Part shown: positions 6,862 through 13,962 of the stretch, in pieces
Position numbering within the stretch: the stretch's first letter is position 1
Layout of the letters: the number at the start of each line of letters is the position of its first letter
Assembly (NCBI GenBank): GCA_964418595.1
Contig: CAYQMF010000110.1
Span: 1 to 24,174 of the forward strand
Source of the DNA: CAYQMF01 sp964418595
GTDB lineage: Bacteria; Planctomycetota; UBA1135; UBA2386
Reading direction: 5' to 3'
Length of the DNA: 24,174 nucleotides
Program-made: the position numbers and the translations under genes
Notes under the pieces: generated by a model
What the model saw: the letters and a program-made list of their open reading frames with translations, nothing else
Databases searched by the model: none
Told to the model about the DNA's origin: nothing

Positions 6862-8916
6862 ATGCGAATCCCGTCCCGTGCCCTGCTCGCGCTCGCCGCG
6901 AGCGTCTCCTCCGTCGCGACGCAGGATCCCGGTCCGGTCGCCGCCAACCGCCTCGCGATCACGCGGATCGTGCTCTACAAGCACGGGGTCGGCTACTTCG
7001 AGCGGGAGGGCAACGTGCGCGGCGACGCCACAGTGCCGCTGTCGTTCAAGACCGCGCAGATGAAGGACGTGCTCAAGTCGCTCTACGCGATCGACCTCGG
7101 CGGCGGGCGCATCAGCACGATCCTGTACGACAGCAAGGACCCCATCCAGAAGCAGCTCGAGGACATCCTGTTCCGGGTGCCGGAGGGCAGCGCGCTCACG
7201 CAGTTCCTGGCGCAGCTCAAGGGCGCGCGGGTGAAGGCCAACGTCGGAGCGACACCGACGACGGGCAACGTGCTCGGCATCGAGCCCGTGCAACAGAAGA
7301 CCGACAGCGGCGTGATGACGACCCACAAGCTCGTGCTGCTGCGCGACGACGGCGCCATCGCTTCGGTCGACGTGCTCGACGCCAGCTCGATCGAGATCCT
7401 CGACGAGACGGTGCGCGCCGACCTCGCGCGGATGATGGACATCTACGCCAAGGCCCGCTACGCGGACCGCAAGGTGGTGAACCTGCGCGCCATCGGCGAA
7501 GGCGAGCGCAAGGTGCGCGCCGGCTACATCATCGAGACGCCGATCTGGAAGACGTCGTACCGGCTGTTGCTCGATGGGACCGGCGCACCGCTCCTGCAGG
7601 GCTGGGCCATCGTCGAGAACCGCACCGACGAGGACTGGAACGACGTGCGCCTGTCGTTCGTCGCCGGCAGCCCGCAGTCGTTCATCCTCGACCTCTACAC
7701 GTCGTACTACCCGCAGCGGCCGGTGGTGGGCATGGGCCAGGGCCTCACCGCCGACGCCGCGCGCATCCCGGCCCCGGGGGGCGGGGCGGGGCCTGCGGGT
7801 CCCTCGACGCCGGGTCCGGCCGGACCCACCATGGGGGGGCCGGCGCGCAAGGCGCGCGGCCGCGCGGCCGGCGAGGACTTCGAGGGTGGCGTCGCGCTCG
7901 GTGAGGCGATCGAGATGTCGAACGTCACCGCCGCACAGGGCGTCGCGGTCGGCGACCTGTTCTCGTACGAGGCCAGCGGTCCGGTGACCATCAAGCAGAA
8001 CCAGGCGGCGCTGGTGCCGATCCTGCTCGAGCGCCTGCCGAAGAGCGAGCGGGCGCTGTACTTCCGCGAGGACATCTCGCGGCACCCCCACCACGCGGTG
8101 CTCGTCGACAACAGCACGAGCCTCACCCTCGAGAAGGGGCCGATCACGGTGTTCGAAGGCTCCACGTGCCTCGGCGAGGCCTTGCTCACCAAGACCCTCA
8201 AAGCCGGCATGCACGAGATGCTGACCTACGCGTTGGAGACCGCGGTCGAGGTCGAGACGCAAGACGACGTGCGCGCCCAGCCAGTCGTGCGCAGCGTGCT
8301 GGCGAACGGCCTGTTCACGATGTTCTACCGCGAGGTGCGCGCGACGACCTACAAGCTGCGCAACAAGGCCGGCAAGGGCTACGCGTTGTTCTTGGACCAC
8401 CGCAAGGCCGGCGGCGACTTCGCGCTGGTGCAGCCGGCGAAGGCGCACGAGGAGTTCCCGTCCTGGTACCGGTGCAAGGTCGACCTCGCCAAGGACGGCT
8501 CGATCGACTTCGTCGTGCGCGAGGAGCGGGAGGCGTCGAGCACGGTGGCGATCCTCACGCAATCCGCGGCGCAGATCCAAGTGCACCTGCAGGGGAAGTA
8601 CCTCTCCGATGCGGCGCGCGCGCTGCTCGCGGAGCTGGCCGCGCTCCTCGACCAGCGCGCGACGGTCGAACGCGAGCTGCAGGCGTACCAGCAGGAGGCC
8701 GCCCGCCTCACCCAGGACCAGGACACCCTGCGGCGCAACATGGGGGCGCTGGGCCAGACGCCGGAGGAGCGCCGGCTGCGCGACCAGTACGTCGAGCGAC
8801 TCACCCGCGCGCTGCATCGCACCGACGAGCTGGAGAAGCTGACGTCGACTGCGAACGAGCGCCGCGAAGTGTTGACGCGCAGCCTCAACGACAAGGTGCA
8901 GGCCTTCCGCGAGTGA
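6862..8916 (+). CDS. Secreted DUF4139 domain protein of unknown function
   Basis: Predicted 684 residues from the ATG at 6862, preceded by GAGGA at a good distance; a TTG at 6844 would add six residues. The N-terminus (MRIPSRALLALAASVSSVA) looks like a signal peptide, so the protein is probably exported. The body matches my memory of DUF4139 proteins: a short N-terminal beta domain (ITRIVLYKHGVGYFERE), then beta-rich sequence with GYIIETPIWKTSYRL, and VENRTDEDWNDVRLSFVAG, the most typical segment. A Gly/Pro/Ala-rich linker falls at about 300-340, and the last ~100 residues are charged and heptad-like, probably a coiled coil. The linker DNA has runs of six and seven G. The molecular role of the family is not known to me; proteins of this type have been linked to the cell envelope (MuiA-like). 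Confidence 0.75.
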   Translation: MRIPSRALLALAASVSSVATQDPGPVAANRLAITRIVLYKHGVGYFEREGNVRGDATVPLSFKTAQMKDVLKSLYAIDLGGGRISTILYDSKDPIQKQLEDILFRVPEGSALTQFLAQLKGARVKANVGATPTTGNVLGIEPVQQKTDSGVMTTHKLVLLRDDGAIASVDVLDASSIEILDETVRADLARMMDIYAKARYADRKVVNLRAIGEGERKVRAGYIIETPIWKTSYRLLLDGTGAPLLQGWAIVENRTDEDWNDVRLSFVAGSPQSFILDLYTSYYPQRPVVGMGQGLTADAARIPAPGGGAGPAGPSTPGPAGPTMGGPARKARGRAAGEDFEGGVALGEAIEMSNVTAAQGVAVGDLFSYEASGPVTIKQNQAALVPILLERLPKSERALYFREDISRHPHHAVLVDNSTSLTLEKGPITVFEGSTCLGEALLTKTLKAGMHEMLTYALETAVEVETQDDVRAQPVVRSVLANGLFTMFYREVRATTYKLRNKAGKGYALFLDHRKAGGDFALVQPAKAHEEFPSWYRCKVDLAKDGSIDFVVREEREASSTVAILTQSAAQIQVHLQGKYLSDAARALLAELAALLDQRATVERELQAYQQEAARLTQDQDTLRRNMGALGQTPEERRLRDQYVERLTRALHRTDELEKLTSTANERREVLTRSLNDKVQAFRE

Positions 8917-8919
8917 GGA

Positions 8920-10332
8920 TCAGCGAAACACCAGCATCGGCACCGCGGAGCTGACGGCGACGATCTCGCCCTGCGCACCGTGCACGACGCAGGTGTGCCA
9001 GCGCGTCGCGCCCTGGGGGCCGACCGCATCCGGCGCGGGCGCCGTGACCTCGACCGCCGCACGTCCCTCGGCGTCGAGCTGGCCCAGGCCGCCGTTGGTG
9101 ATCCCCGCCTCCTTGCCTGTCAGCGTCGCCGCGAAATACGCGTCGGGCGCGAGCACGATCCGCGCCGTCTGCACGAGGAAGGGCTCCGGCGCGAGCCCCT
9201 CGGCACCGAGGATCCGGAACGACAGGCCCGCGCGCTCGCGGCCGGCGTCGATCGTCAGGTGCTGCGCCCCGCCGGCCGGGACCACCGTGGCGTCGCTCGC
9301 GACCCAGGCCTTCTCATCGCCGAGGAAGCCCGACGCCAGGATCTCCTGCGCGAGCCGGACACCACCCAAGGGACCCGGGTGCCACGGATCGTCGGGCCCC
9401 TCGCGGATCGGGATGCCCGCGCGCACGGCGTCCTCCACGCCGGCGGTGAGATCGACGGTGTCGATCCTCAGCTCACGGAGCATCTCGAGGCAGAGGCGGC
9501 GCGACTCGAGTTCGTGGCCGTTCCAGGTCTTGCGATCCGCGAGGATCGGGAACACCACGACGGTCAGGCGCACGCCGCGCGCGACCAGGTCGTCGCGCAG
9601 CCGCCGCAGCGCAGCCGCCGTCGGCTCGGCCAGAGCCACGTAGTCCGCCGGGGTCCAGCGATCGCGGATGCGCGCGTTCACGAGCAACCGGTAGATCCAG
9701 CTCACGCGGTACAGCCACGGCACGAGGCGCACCGTGTTGTCCGGGCGGCACAGCGTGAACGCCCCGTCGTCGTACAGCGCGGTGCGCGTGTACGTGAGGT
9801 CGTTGTTGTGCAGCGTGACGACGACGTGGTCCGTCGGCAGCGCGCGGTGCTGGCGGAAGTAGTACTCGACCTCCTGCACGACGCTCCAGCCCTCGACGCC
9901 GGCGTTGAGGTACTCCACGAGCTGCCTGGGCCGCAGCGCGCGCAGGGCAGCGATGATCCTGGCGCGCGCAGTGACGGAGTCGCCGAGGAAGAGGATGCGT
10001 TCGACACCCGGCACGCGTTCGCGCGTGCCCGTCGCAGTGCGGAATCCGGGCAGCAGCCCGAGCGCATCGAACTGGGTGCCGCCGAGCACGGGGGCGTGGC
10101 CGAGCGTCGCGTCGGCCTGCAGGTAGCCGACACACTGGCTCGCCTGGATGAGGTACATGTCCAGCTTCTCGTCCGAGATCAGGCGGACCGCGGGGTACCA
10201 CATGCGCAGCGCGACCTCGAACACCCCCAGCGAGACACCGACACTCAACGCCACGGCAGCGACGCGTCGCCACGCGCGCGACTTGCGCCGCGGTAGTGTG
10301 GGACTGTGCGCGGCAGCGACGGCACGGGGCAT
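8920..10332 (-). CDS. Membrane-anchored SGNH/GDSL hydrolase
   Basis: Predicted 470 residues from the ATG at 10332. ATG 10368 and GTG 10389 are alternatives, and none has a strong ribosome site. A basic stretch and one hydrophobic helix (VAAVALSVGVSLGVFEVAL) near the N-terminus suggest a membrane anchor with the enzyme outside. All SGNH blocks are visible: FLGDSVT (Ser119), NAGVEGWS (Gly), LHNNDLTY (Asn) and DDPWHPG (Asp315 and His318), giving a complete catalytic triad for ester hydrolysis, perhaps deacetylation of an envelope glycan. The last ~110 residues form a separate beta-rich domain (ending RWHTCVVHGAQGEIVAVSSAVP) of a kind I associate with secreted planctomycetal proteins. The 3' end lies three bases from the DUF4139 stop, in convergent orientation. 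Substrate unknown. Confidence 0.8.
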   Translation of the reverse strand: MPRAVAAAHSPTLPRRKSRAWRRVAAVALSVGVSLGVFEVALRMWYPAVRLISDEKLDMYLIQASQCVGYLQADATLGHAPVLGGTQFDALGLLPGFRTATGTRERVPGVERILFLGDSVTARARIIAALRALRPRQLVEYLNAGVEGWSVVQEVEYYFRQHRALPTDHVVVTLHNNDLTYTRTALYDDGAFTLCRPDNTVRLVPWLYRVSWIYRLLVNARIRDRWTPADYVALAEPTAAALRRLRDDLVARGVRLTVVVFPILADRKTWNGHELESRRLCLEMLRELRIDTVDLTAGVEDAVRAGIPIREGPDDPWHPGPLGGVRLAQEILASGFLGDEKAWVASDATVVPAGGAQHLTIDAGRERAGLSFRILGAEGLAPEPFLVQTARIVLAPDAYFAATLTGKEAGITNGGLGQLDAEGRAAVEVTAPAPDAVGPQGATRWHTCVVHGAQGEIVAVSSAVPMLVFR

Positions 10333-10387
10333 CGCGGAGAAGGTAGCGTCGATCCCGGGTTCGACCATGCGCGCGAAGGGGAACGCC

Positions 10388-10420
10388 ACGCCGCCGCTGG
10401 CACGGACCCGTCGGCGGCGT
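10388..10420. promoter_or_regulatory. 9-bp inverted repeat in a divergent intergenic region
   Basis: ACGCCGCCG (10388-10396) and CGGCGGCGT (10412-10420) are perfectly complementary, separated by 15 bases. They lie between the divergent SGNH hydrolase and aminotransferase genes. This could be an operator or leader hairpin. In such GC-rich DNA the match could also be chance. If the hydrolase used its GTG at 10389, the left arm would lie at its start. Confidence 0.25.
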
Positions 10421-10493
10421 AGTCGCGTGACGGCGCTCGCGCCGCGATCGGTGCTGCTTGCGCCGGCCGTGGCCTCCCGCTCCCATGGGCGCG

Positions 10494-11819
10494 ATGACTC
10501 GACCCAGCGCTTCGATCGTGGACGCCACCGGCAACGCCACGCCGCCCCCGGGTGCCAAGGACCGCGCGTCCCGACTGGCCCAGGGTCTGCGCGGCTCGGA
10601 GATCCTCAAGATCGCCGCCGAGATCCGCGCCCTGCAGAAGCAGGGCCGGCCGATCTGCAACCTGACCGTCGGCGACTTCGACCCCAAGCACTTCCCGATC
10701 CCAGCCGGGCTGACCGAAGCGATCGTGCAGGCCTACCGGCGCGGCGAGACGAACTACCCGCCGTCCGACGGGATGCCGCAGCTCCGCGAGGCGGTGCAGC
10801 GCCTGTACGAGCGCGAGTTGAGCCTCCGCTATCCTCTCGCGTCGTTCCTCATCGCGTCGGGCGCGCGCCCGGTGATCTACGCCGCCTACCGCGCCACCGT
10901 CGATCCGGGCGATCGCATCCTGTATCCGGTGCCGAGCTGGAACAACAACCACTACGCGCACCTCGTGGATGCGGAATCCGTGGTCGTCCCGTGCACGGCA
11001 GCCACGCGCTTCCTGCCGACGCGCGCGCAGCTCGAGCCGCACCTGCCGGGCGCGCGCGTACTCTGCCTCAACTCGCCGAACAACCCCGCCGGCACCGCAA
11101 TCGATCCCGCGGCCCTCCGTGAGCTGTGCGAGGCGATCGTGGCCGAGAACGCCGCGCGAGCGCGCCGCGACGAGCGGCCGCTGTTCCTGTTCTACGACCA
11201 GATCTACCGGGCGCTGTGTCTGGGAGACACGGTGCACGCCACACCCACCGGCGTGCTGCCGGAGATGGCGAAGTACACGATCTACGTGGACGGGATCAGC
11301 AAGTCCCTCGCCGCGACCGGCGTGCGCGTCGGCTGGGCTGTGGGCCCCACCGACGTGATCGCGCGCATGTCGGCGATCGTCGGCCACGTCGGGGCCTGGG
11401 CGCCCCGCCCGGAGCAGCTCGCGACCGCGGAGTTCCTCGACTCCACCGATGCGATGCACGACTACCTCGGCGGCTTCCGCGAGGCGATCGGCGCGCGCCT
11501 CGCCCTCCTGCACGACGGGCTCGGGGCGATGGCGAAGCGCGGACTCCCGGTGGAGAGCCTGCCGCCCATGGGCGCCATCTACCTTCCCGCGCGCATCGCG
11601 CCCTTCGGCAAGAAGACGCCCGACGGCGCCACCCTCACCAGCAACGAGGACATCCGTCGCTACGTGCTCGGGGCGGCGGGGGTGGGGATCGTGCCCTTCC
11701 AGGCCTTCGGCTGCAGCGGCGAGGACGGCTGGTTCCGCATGAGCATCGGCGCCGTAGGGCCAGCCGACATCGACGCGGCGCTCATCCGCCTCGAGAAGGC
11801 GTTGCGCGCGCTCGGCTGA
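10494..11819 (+). CDS. Pyridoxal-phosphate aminotransferase, fold type I (class I/II)
   Basis: Predicted 441 residues from the ATG at 10494; ATG 10485 and TTG 10458 are possible longer starts. Fold-type-I landmarks are clear: ETNYPPSDGMPQLREAV near the start of the large domain, SPNNPAG at about 194-200, FYDQIYRAL with the cofactor-contacting Asp and Tyr, the Schiff-base lysine in GISKSLAATGVRVGW (Lys270), and the carboxylate-binding arginine in GWFRMSIG (Arg415). The sequence resembles bacterial aspartate-aminotransferase-like enzymes, transferring amino groups between an amino acid and a 2-oxo acid. The substrate cannot be read from sequence alone. It stands alone, divergent from the SGNH hydrolase and convergent with the methyltransferase-like gene 12 bases away. 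Confidence 0.88.
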   Translation: MTRPSASIVDATGNATPPPGAKDRASRLAQGLRGSEILKIAAEIRALQKQGRPICNLTVGDFDPKHFPIPAGLTEAIVQAYRRGETNYPPSDGMPQLREAVQRLYERELSLRYPLASFLIASGARPVIYAAYRATVDPGDRILYPVPSWNNNHYAHLVDAESVVVPCTAATRFLPTRAQLEPHLPGARVLCLNSPNNPAGTAIDPAALRELCEAIVAENAARARRDERPLFLFYDQIYRALCLGDTVHATPTGVLPEMAKYTIYVDGISKSLAATGVRVGWAVGPTDVIARMSAIVGHVGAWAPRPEQLATAEFLDSTDAMHDYLGGFREAIGARLALLHDGLGAMAKRGLPVESLPPMGAIYLPARIAPFGKKTPDGATLTSNEDIRRYVLGAAGVGIVPFQAFGCSGEDGWFRMSIGAVGPADIDAALIRLEKALRALG

Positions 11820-11831
11820 GGCGTCTGACTC

Positions 11832-12359
11832 TCAGGCTTGGAAAGGGCCGCGGCGCGGCCACCAACAACGCACCTGCGTGCGGTACGCCTCGTAGGCGGC
11901 GCCGAACTGGGAGACGAGGAAGCGCTCCTCCGCCGGCCGCGCGAGCCGGTCCCACACGAGGATGCCGGCGGCGACGTACGCGAGCACGCCGTACGACCCG
12001 AGCCAGAGGCCCACTCCCGCACCTTGGGCCAGCCCGCTCACCGCCATCGGATTGCGCACGTAGCGATAGGGCCCGATCACCACGAGGCGGTTGGTGGCAT
12101 CGACCGGCAGCGGCGTGCCATCGCCGTGCATGCCGAGCGTGTAGCCACTCCAGACGCCGCCGCAGCTCGCCAGCGCGAACACGACGATGCCGGCCCACGC
12201 GTGACCAGGGAAGGTGAACCCCGGGAGCCCGAGGTGACCTTCGCCCCACACGATCGCCTGGGGCAGCAGCCATAGGAACACCGTCCACATGCTGGCCGAC
12301 TGCACGAGGGTCTTGGTTAGGTTCCAGCCGACGGAGGCGGGACGCGCGGGGCGGAACAT
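11832..12359 (-). CDS. Isoprenylcysteine methyltransferase-like membrane protein
   Basis: Predicted 175 residues with about four transmembrane helices (roughly 25-38, 55-70, 108-120 and 122-138). The C-terminal half carries the ICMT/PEMT signature: GPYRYVRNPM (96-105), which contacts S-adenosylmethionine, and AEERFLVSQFGAAYEAYR (143-160) followed by CWWPR. Bacterial members are membrane methyltransferases of mostly unknown substrate, often acting on lipids or small hydrophobic molecules; protein prenylcysteine is unlikely in bacteria. The ATG at 12359 lies four bases after the stop of the upstream membrane gene, so the two are probably one operon. It is convergent with the aminotransferase gene. 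Confidence 0.8.
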   Translation of the reverse strand: MFRPARPASVGWNLTKTLVQSASMWTVFLWLLPQAIVWGEGHLGLPGFTFPGHAWAGIVVFALASCGGVWSGYTLGMHGDGTPLPVDATNRLVVIGPYRYVRNPMAVSGLAQGAGVGLWLGSYGVLAYVAAGILVWDRLARPAEERFLVSQFGAAYEAYRTQVRCWWPRRGPFQA

Positions 12360-12363
12360 CGAT

Positions 12364-12750
12364 TCATGCCCTCGCCGCGCAGACGGCGGTCGCGACGCAC
12401 GCGGGTGCCATGGTGACCACCGGCCACCAGGGCGCCCCCGCGTGCAGGACAAGACCCGCGCAGTAGAGCGTGGCGTAGGCGAAGCCACCCAACACGATCC
12501 AGGTCACGGCTGGGGCCCAGGGGGCGCCGCGTGCGACGCCAAACGCCGCAAGCAGGGACCCGACGCAGAGGAGTACGCCGTCCCCGAGCCAGAACGCGTC
12601 GAGGATCTCCGGTCGGCCGGATGGCTCGAACCAGACGCGGAGGTCCGGCCAGGCGAGCAGCAGGCCCCACCACAAAGCGACCAGGAACCCCTGGATCCCC
12701 AGATAGCCGGCGACCCACGGGGCATGCTTCGCCTGATCGGCCCAGACCAT
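12364..12750 (-). CDS. Small four-helix membrane protein, unknown
   Basis: Predicted 128 residues from the ATG at 12750. Four hydrophobic segments are visible (about 11-32, 51-70, 76-96 and 105-126), with few charges and many tryptophans. I do not recognise a family. Its stop lies four bases before the ATG of the isoprenylcysteine-methyltransferase-like gene, so it is probably co-transcribed with it and may work beside it in the membrane. The upstream neighbour is divergent, leaving about 108 bases for promoters of both. Longer starts in frame would add arginine-rich sequence overlapping that region and are less likely. Confidence 0.65.
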   Translation of the reverse strand: MVWADQAKHAPWVAGYLGIQGFLVALWWGLLLAWPDLRVWFEPSGRPEILDAFWLGDGVLLCVGSLLAAFGVARGAPWAPAVTWIVLGGFAYATLYCAGLVLHAGAPWWPVVTMAPACVATAVCAARA

Positions 12751-12858
12751 GCCCGACACGGTAGCCGACCCGCGTCGCAGCCAGAAAGCTCTGGCGCCGC
12801 GGCCGGGCGCGCGCAATTCTCCCCCGCCCCGCCGTGTTGCGGCGGGACCAGACCCGCC

Positions 12859-13053
12859 ATGAGCCACGACGCCCCAAAGCCCGCTTCTCCGCACGCCGAG
12901 AACCTCGTCGACCTGCTGCTCGCGTTCTTCCCCGGCAAGGGGGAGATGGCGGCGTTCGTGGGCGGGATCGTCGCGGGAGCCGCGATCCTCGGCTTGCTGA
13001 CGCTGATCGCGTTCGGGATCGGCGGCCACAAGGGCATCTGGCCGACGTTCTGA
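12859..13053 (+). CDS. Single-pass membrane microprotein, unknown
   Basis: Predicted 64 residues. A polar N-terminus is followed by an amphipathic stretch (ENLVDLLLAFFPGKGE) and one strong transmembrane helix (FVGGIVAGAAILGLLTLIAFGIGG). The tail is short and ends in WPTF. No family is recognised. Support for a real gene comes from the well-formed membrane helix, the high GC at third positions, the position between divergent and convergent neighbours, and a terminator-like hairpin 7 bases after the stop. The ribosome site is weak. Longer in-frame starts exist but would read antisense through the neighbouring gene. Confidence 0.6.
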   Translation: MSHDAPKPASPHAENLVDLLLAFFPGKGEMAAFVGGIVAGAAILGLLTLIAFGIGGHKGIWPTF

Positions 13054-13060
13054 GCACGCC

Positions 13061-13090
13061 GCGAGCCTTCGGCTCGCCGCTTTGGTTCTG
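13061..13090 (+). terminator. Intrinsic terminator after the 64-residue membrane protein gene
   Basis: GCGAGCC-TTC-GGCTCGC (13061-13077) makes a perfect 7-bp stem with a 3-base loop, followed within a few bases by the T-rich stretch TTTGGTTCT. It starts 7 bases after the stop codon of the plus-strand gene, in the convergent gap. Confidence 0.6.
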
Positions 13091-13108
13091 GGCCGACGCT
13101 ACTCGGCC
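13091..13108 (-). terminator. Hairpin directly after the minus-strand lipoprotein gene
   Basis: GGCCGA and TCGGCC pair perfectly around a 6-base loop, immediately beyond the stop codon of the minus-strand lipoprotein (13109). No T run follows on the minus strand, so it may stabilise the message end rather than terminate on its own. With the adjacent hairpin it fills the convergent gap. Confidence 0.35.
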
Positions 13109-13531
13109 TCAGCCGCCCTCGACCGTCGCCGGCGGATGCCGCGACGGCGCCTGCAGGAAGTCGTGCAGGAGGCCGCGCTCGACCTTCACGAGGCGCGCGG
13201 AGGCATCGAAGAACAGGACTGCGCCCTCCAGGTGGCGCCGTTCGCCGTCGTAGTCGCCGCCGACATCGACGCCACGCACGCTGACGCTCACGTGGATCCC
13301 CCAGCCGCGTGCGTCGAGCCAGCCCCACGCCAGCGCCATGCCGCCGTCGGGAAGCTCGTGGACGAGGTTGGGCGCGCCCAACCGGCGGAGGCACTCGCCG
13401 AGGTCGGCGTGCGCGTCGCGCAGGTCGACGAGGATGTCGTCGGCGATCGGCTCGAAGCCGCGCACGCGATCGAAGCTGAGGCTCACGCACCCGGCGGCGA
13501 GGCACGCGAGGACGACGGCGAGCGCCTTCAC
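13109..13531 (-). CDS. Lipoprotein, possibly BamE/SmpA-like
   Basis: Predicted 140 residues, GTG start overlapping the preceding gene's stop (GTGA, 13528-13531). The signal peptide MKALAVVLACLAAGC ends in a lipobox with Cys15 as the lipidation site, so the product should be a membrane-anchored lipoprotein. The body has a helix followed by CLRRLGAPNLVHELPDG, then alternating beta strands (ALAWGWLD, GIHVSVSV) and VLFFDASARLVKVERG. This arrangement recalls the SmpA/BamE fold (helix, LGxP, strands, FxxxGxV) and the protein just upstream, hinting at an old duplication. The fold call is inference. It is last in the sigma factor - hemW - lipoprotein - lipoprotein run. Confidence 0.7.
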   Translation of the reverse strand: MKALAVVLACLAAGCVSLSFDRVRGFEPIADDILVDLRDAHADLGECLRRLGAPNLVHELPDGGMALAWGWLDARGWGIHVSVSVRGVDVGGDYDGERRHLEGAVLFFDASARLVKVERGLLHDFLQAPSRHPPATVEGG

Positions 13532-13962
13532 CGGTTGCCGAACCGGCTCGCGTCGCGCGATGCGTGATCGCTGGCCTCGTGCACGTCCTCCCAGGGGAAG
13601 GCGTACTGGCCGCGATGCGCACCCAGCGTCGCCCCGGCGTGGGTGAGTACGCCGTTCTCGTCGAAGAACAGCCAGGCGCGGTCCTGGCGCAGGTCGGAGT
13701 TGTACATCGCGAACACCAGCAGCCACGTCGCGGCCTGCTTCTGGACGCTGTGGTCGTAGCGGTAGGCGAACCGCCGACCCAACTGCACGACGTCGCTCGG
13801 CGCCCCGAGGAGATCCACGGCCTGGGCCGCGGTCGTGGTGCCGGGCTTCAGGCGCGCGACGGCGGCGGGATCGAGCGGTTCGTTCACGACCGCACGACCG
13901 AAGAAGCAACCGGAGAGCGCGAGCAGGAGGCAGAGGGCCGCGAGGGCGGAAGGTCGGGTCAC
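13528..13962 (-). CDS. SmpA/BamE-like lipoprotein
   Basis: Predicted 144 residues, GTG start overlapping the hemW stop by four bases (GTGA, 13959-13962). The signal peptide ends LALSGC with Cys19 as the lipid anchor. The mature part has VARLKPGTTTAAQAVDLLGAP, the typical SmpA/OmlA helix-turn entry (LKPGxT...LLGxP), then FAYRYDH, WLLVFAMY and WLFFDENGVLTHAG, the closing strand pair. BamE proteins help the Bam complex assemble outer-membrane proteins, but many other lipoproteins share this fold, so I do not call it BamE. It is followed by a second, overlapping lipoprotein gene, and the pair may act together at the envelope. Confidence 0.75.
   Translation of the reverse strand: MTRPSALAALCLLLALSGCFFGRAVVNEPLDPAAVARLKPGTTTAAQAVDLLGAPSDVVQLGRRFAYRYDHSVQKQAATWLLVFAMYNSDLRQDRAWLFFDENGVLTHAGATLGAHRGQYAFPWEDVHEASDHASRDASRFGNR

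Noticed and set aside
7776..7839. A frameshift breaking the DUF4139 gene at its G runs.
   Set aside because: The frame continues uninterrupted with family-like sequence on both sides, so the gene is intact in this sequence; only the slippage potential is noted.
5346..8817. Long minus-strand frames opposite pntB and the DUF4139 gene.
   Set aside because: They are exact antisense shadows of conserved genes and have His/Arg/Glu-rich composition without domains.
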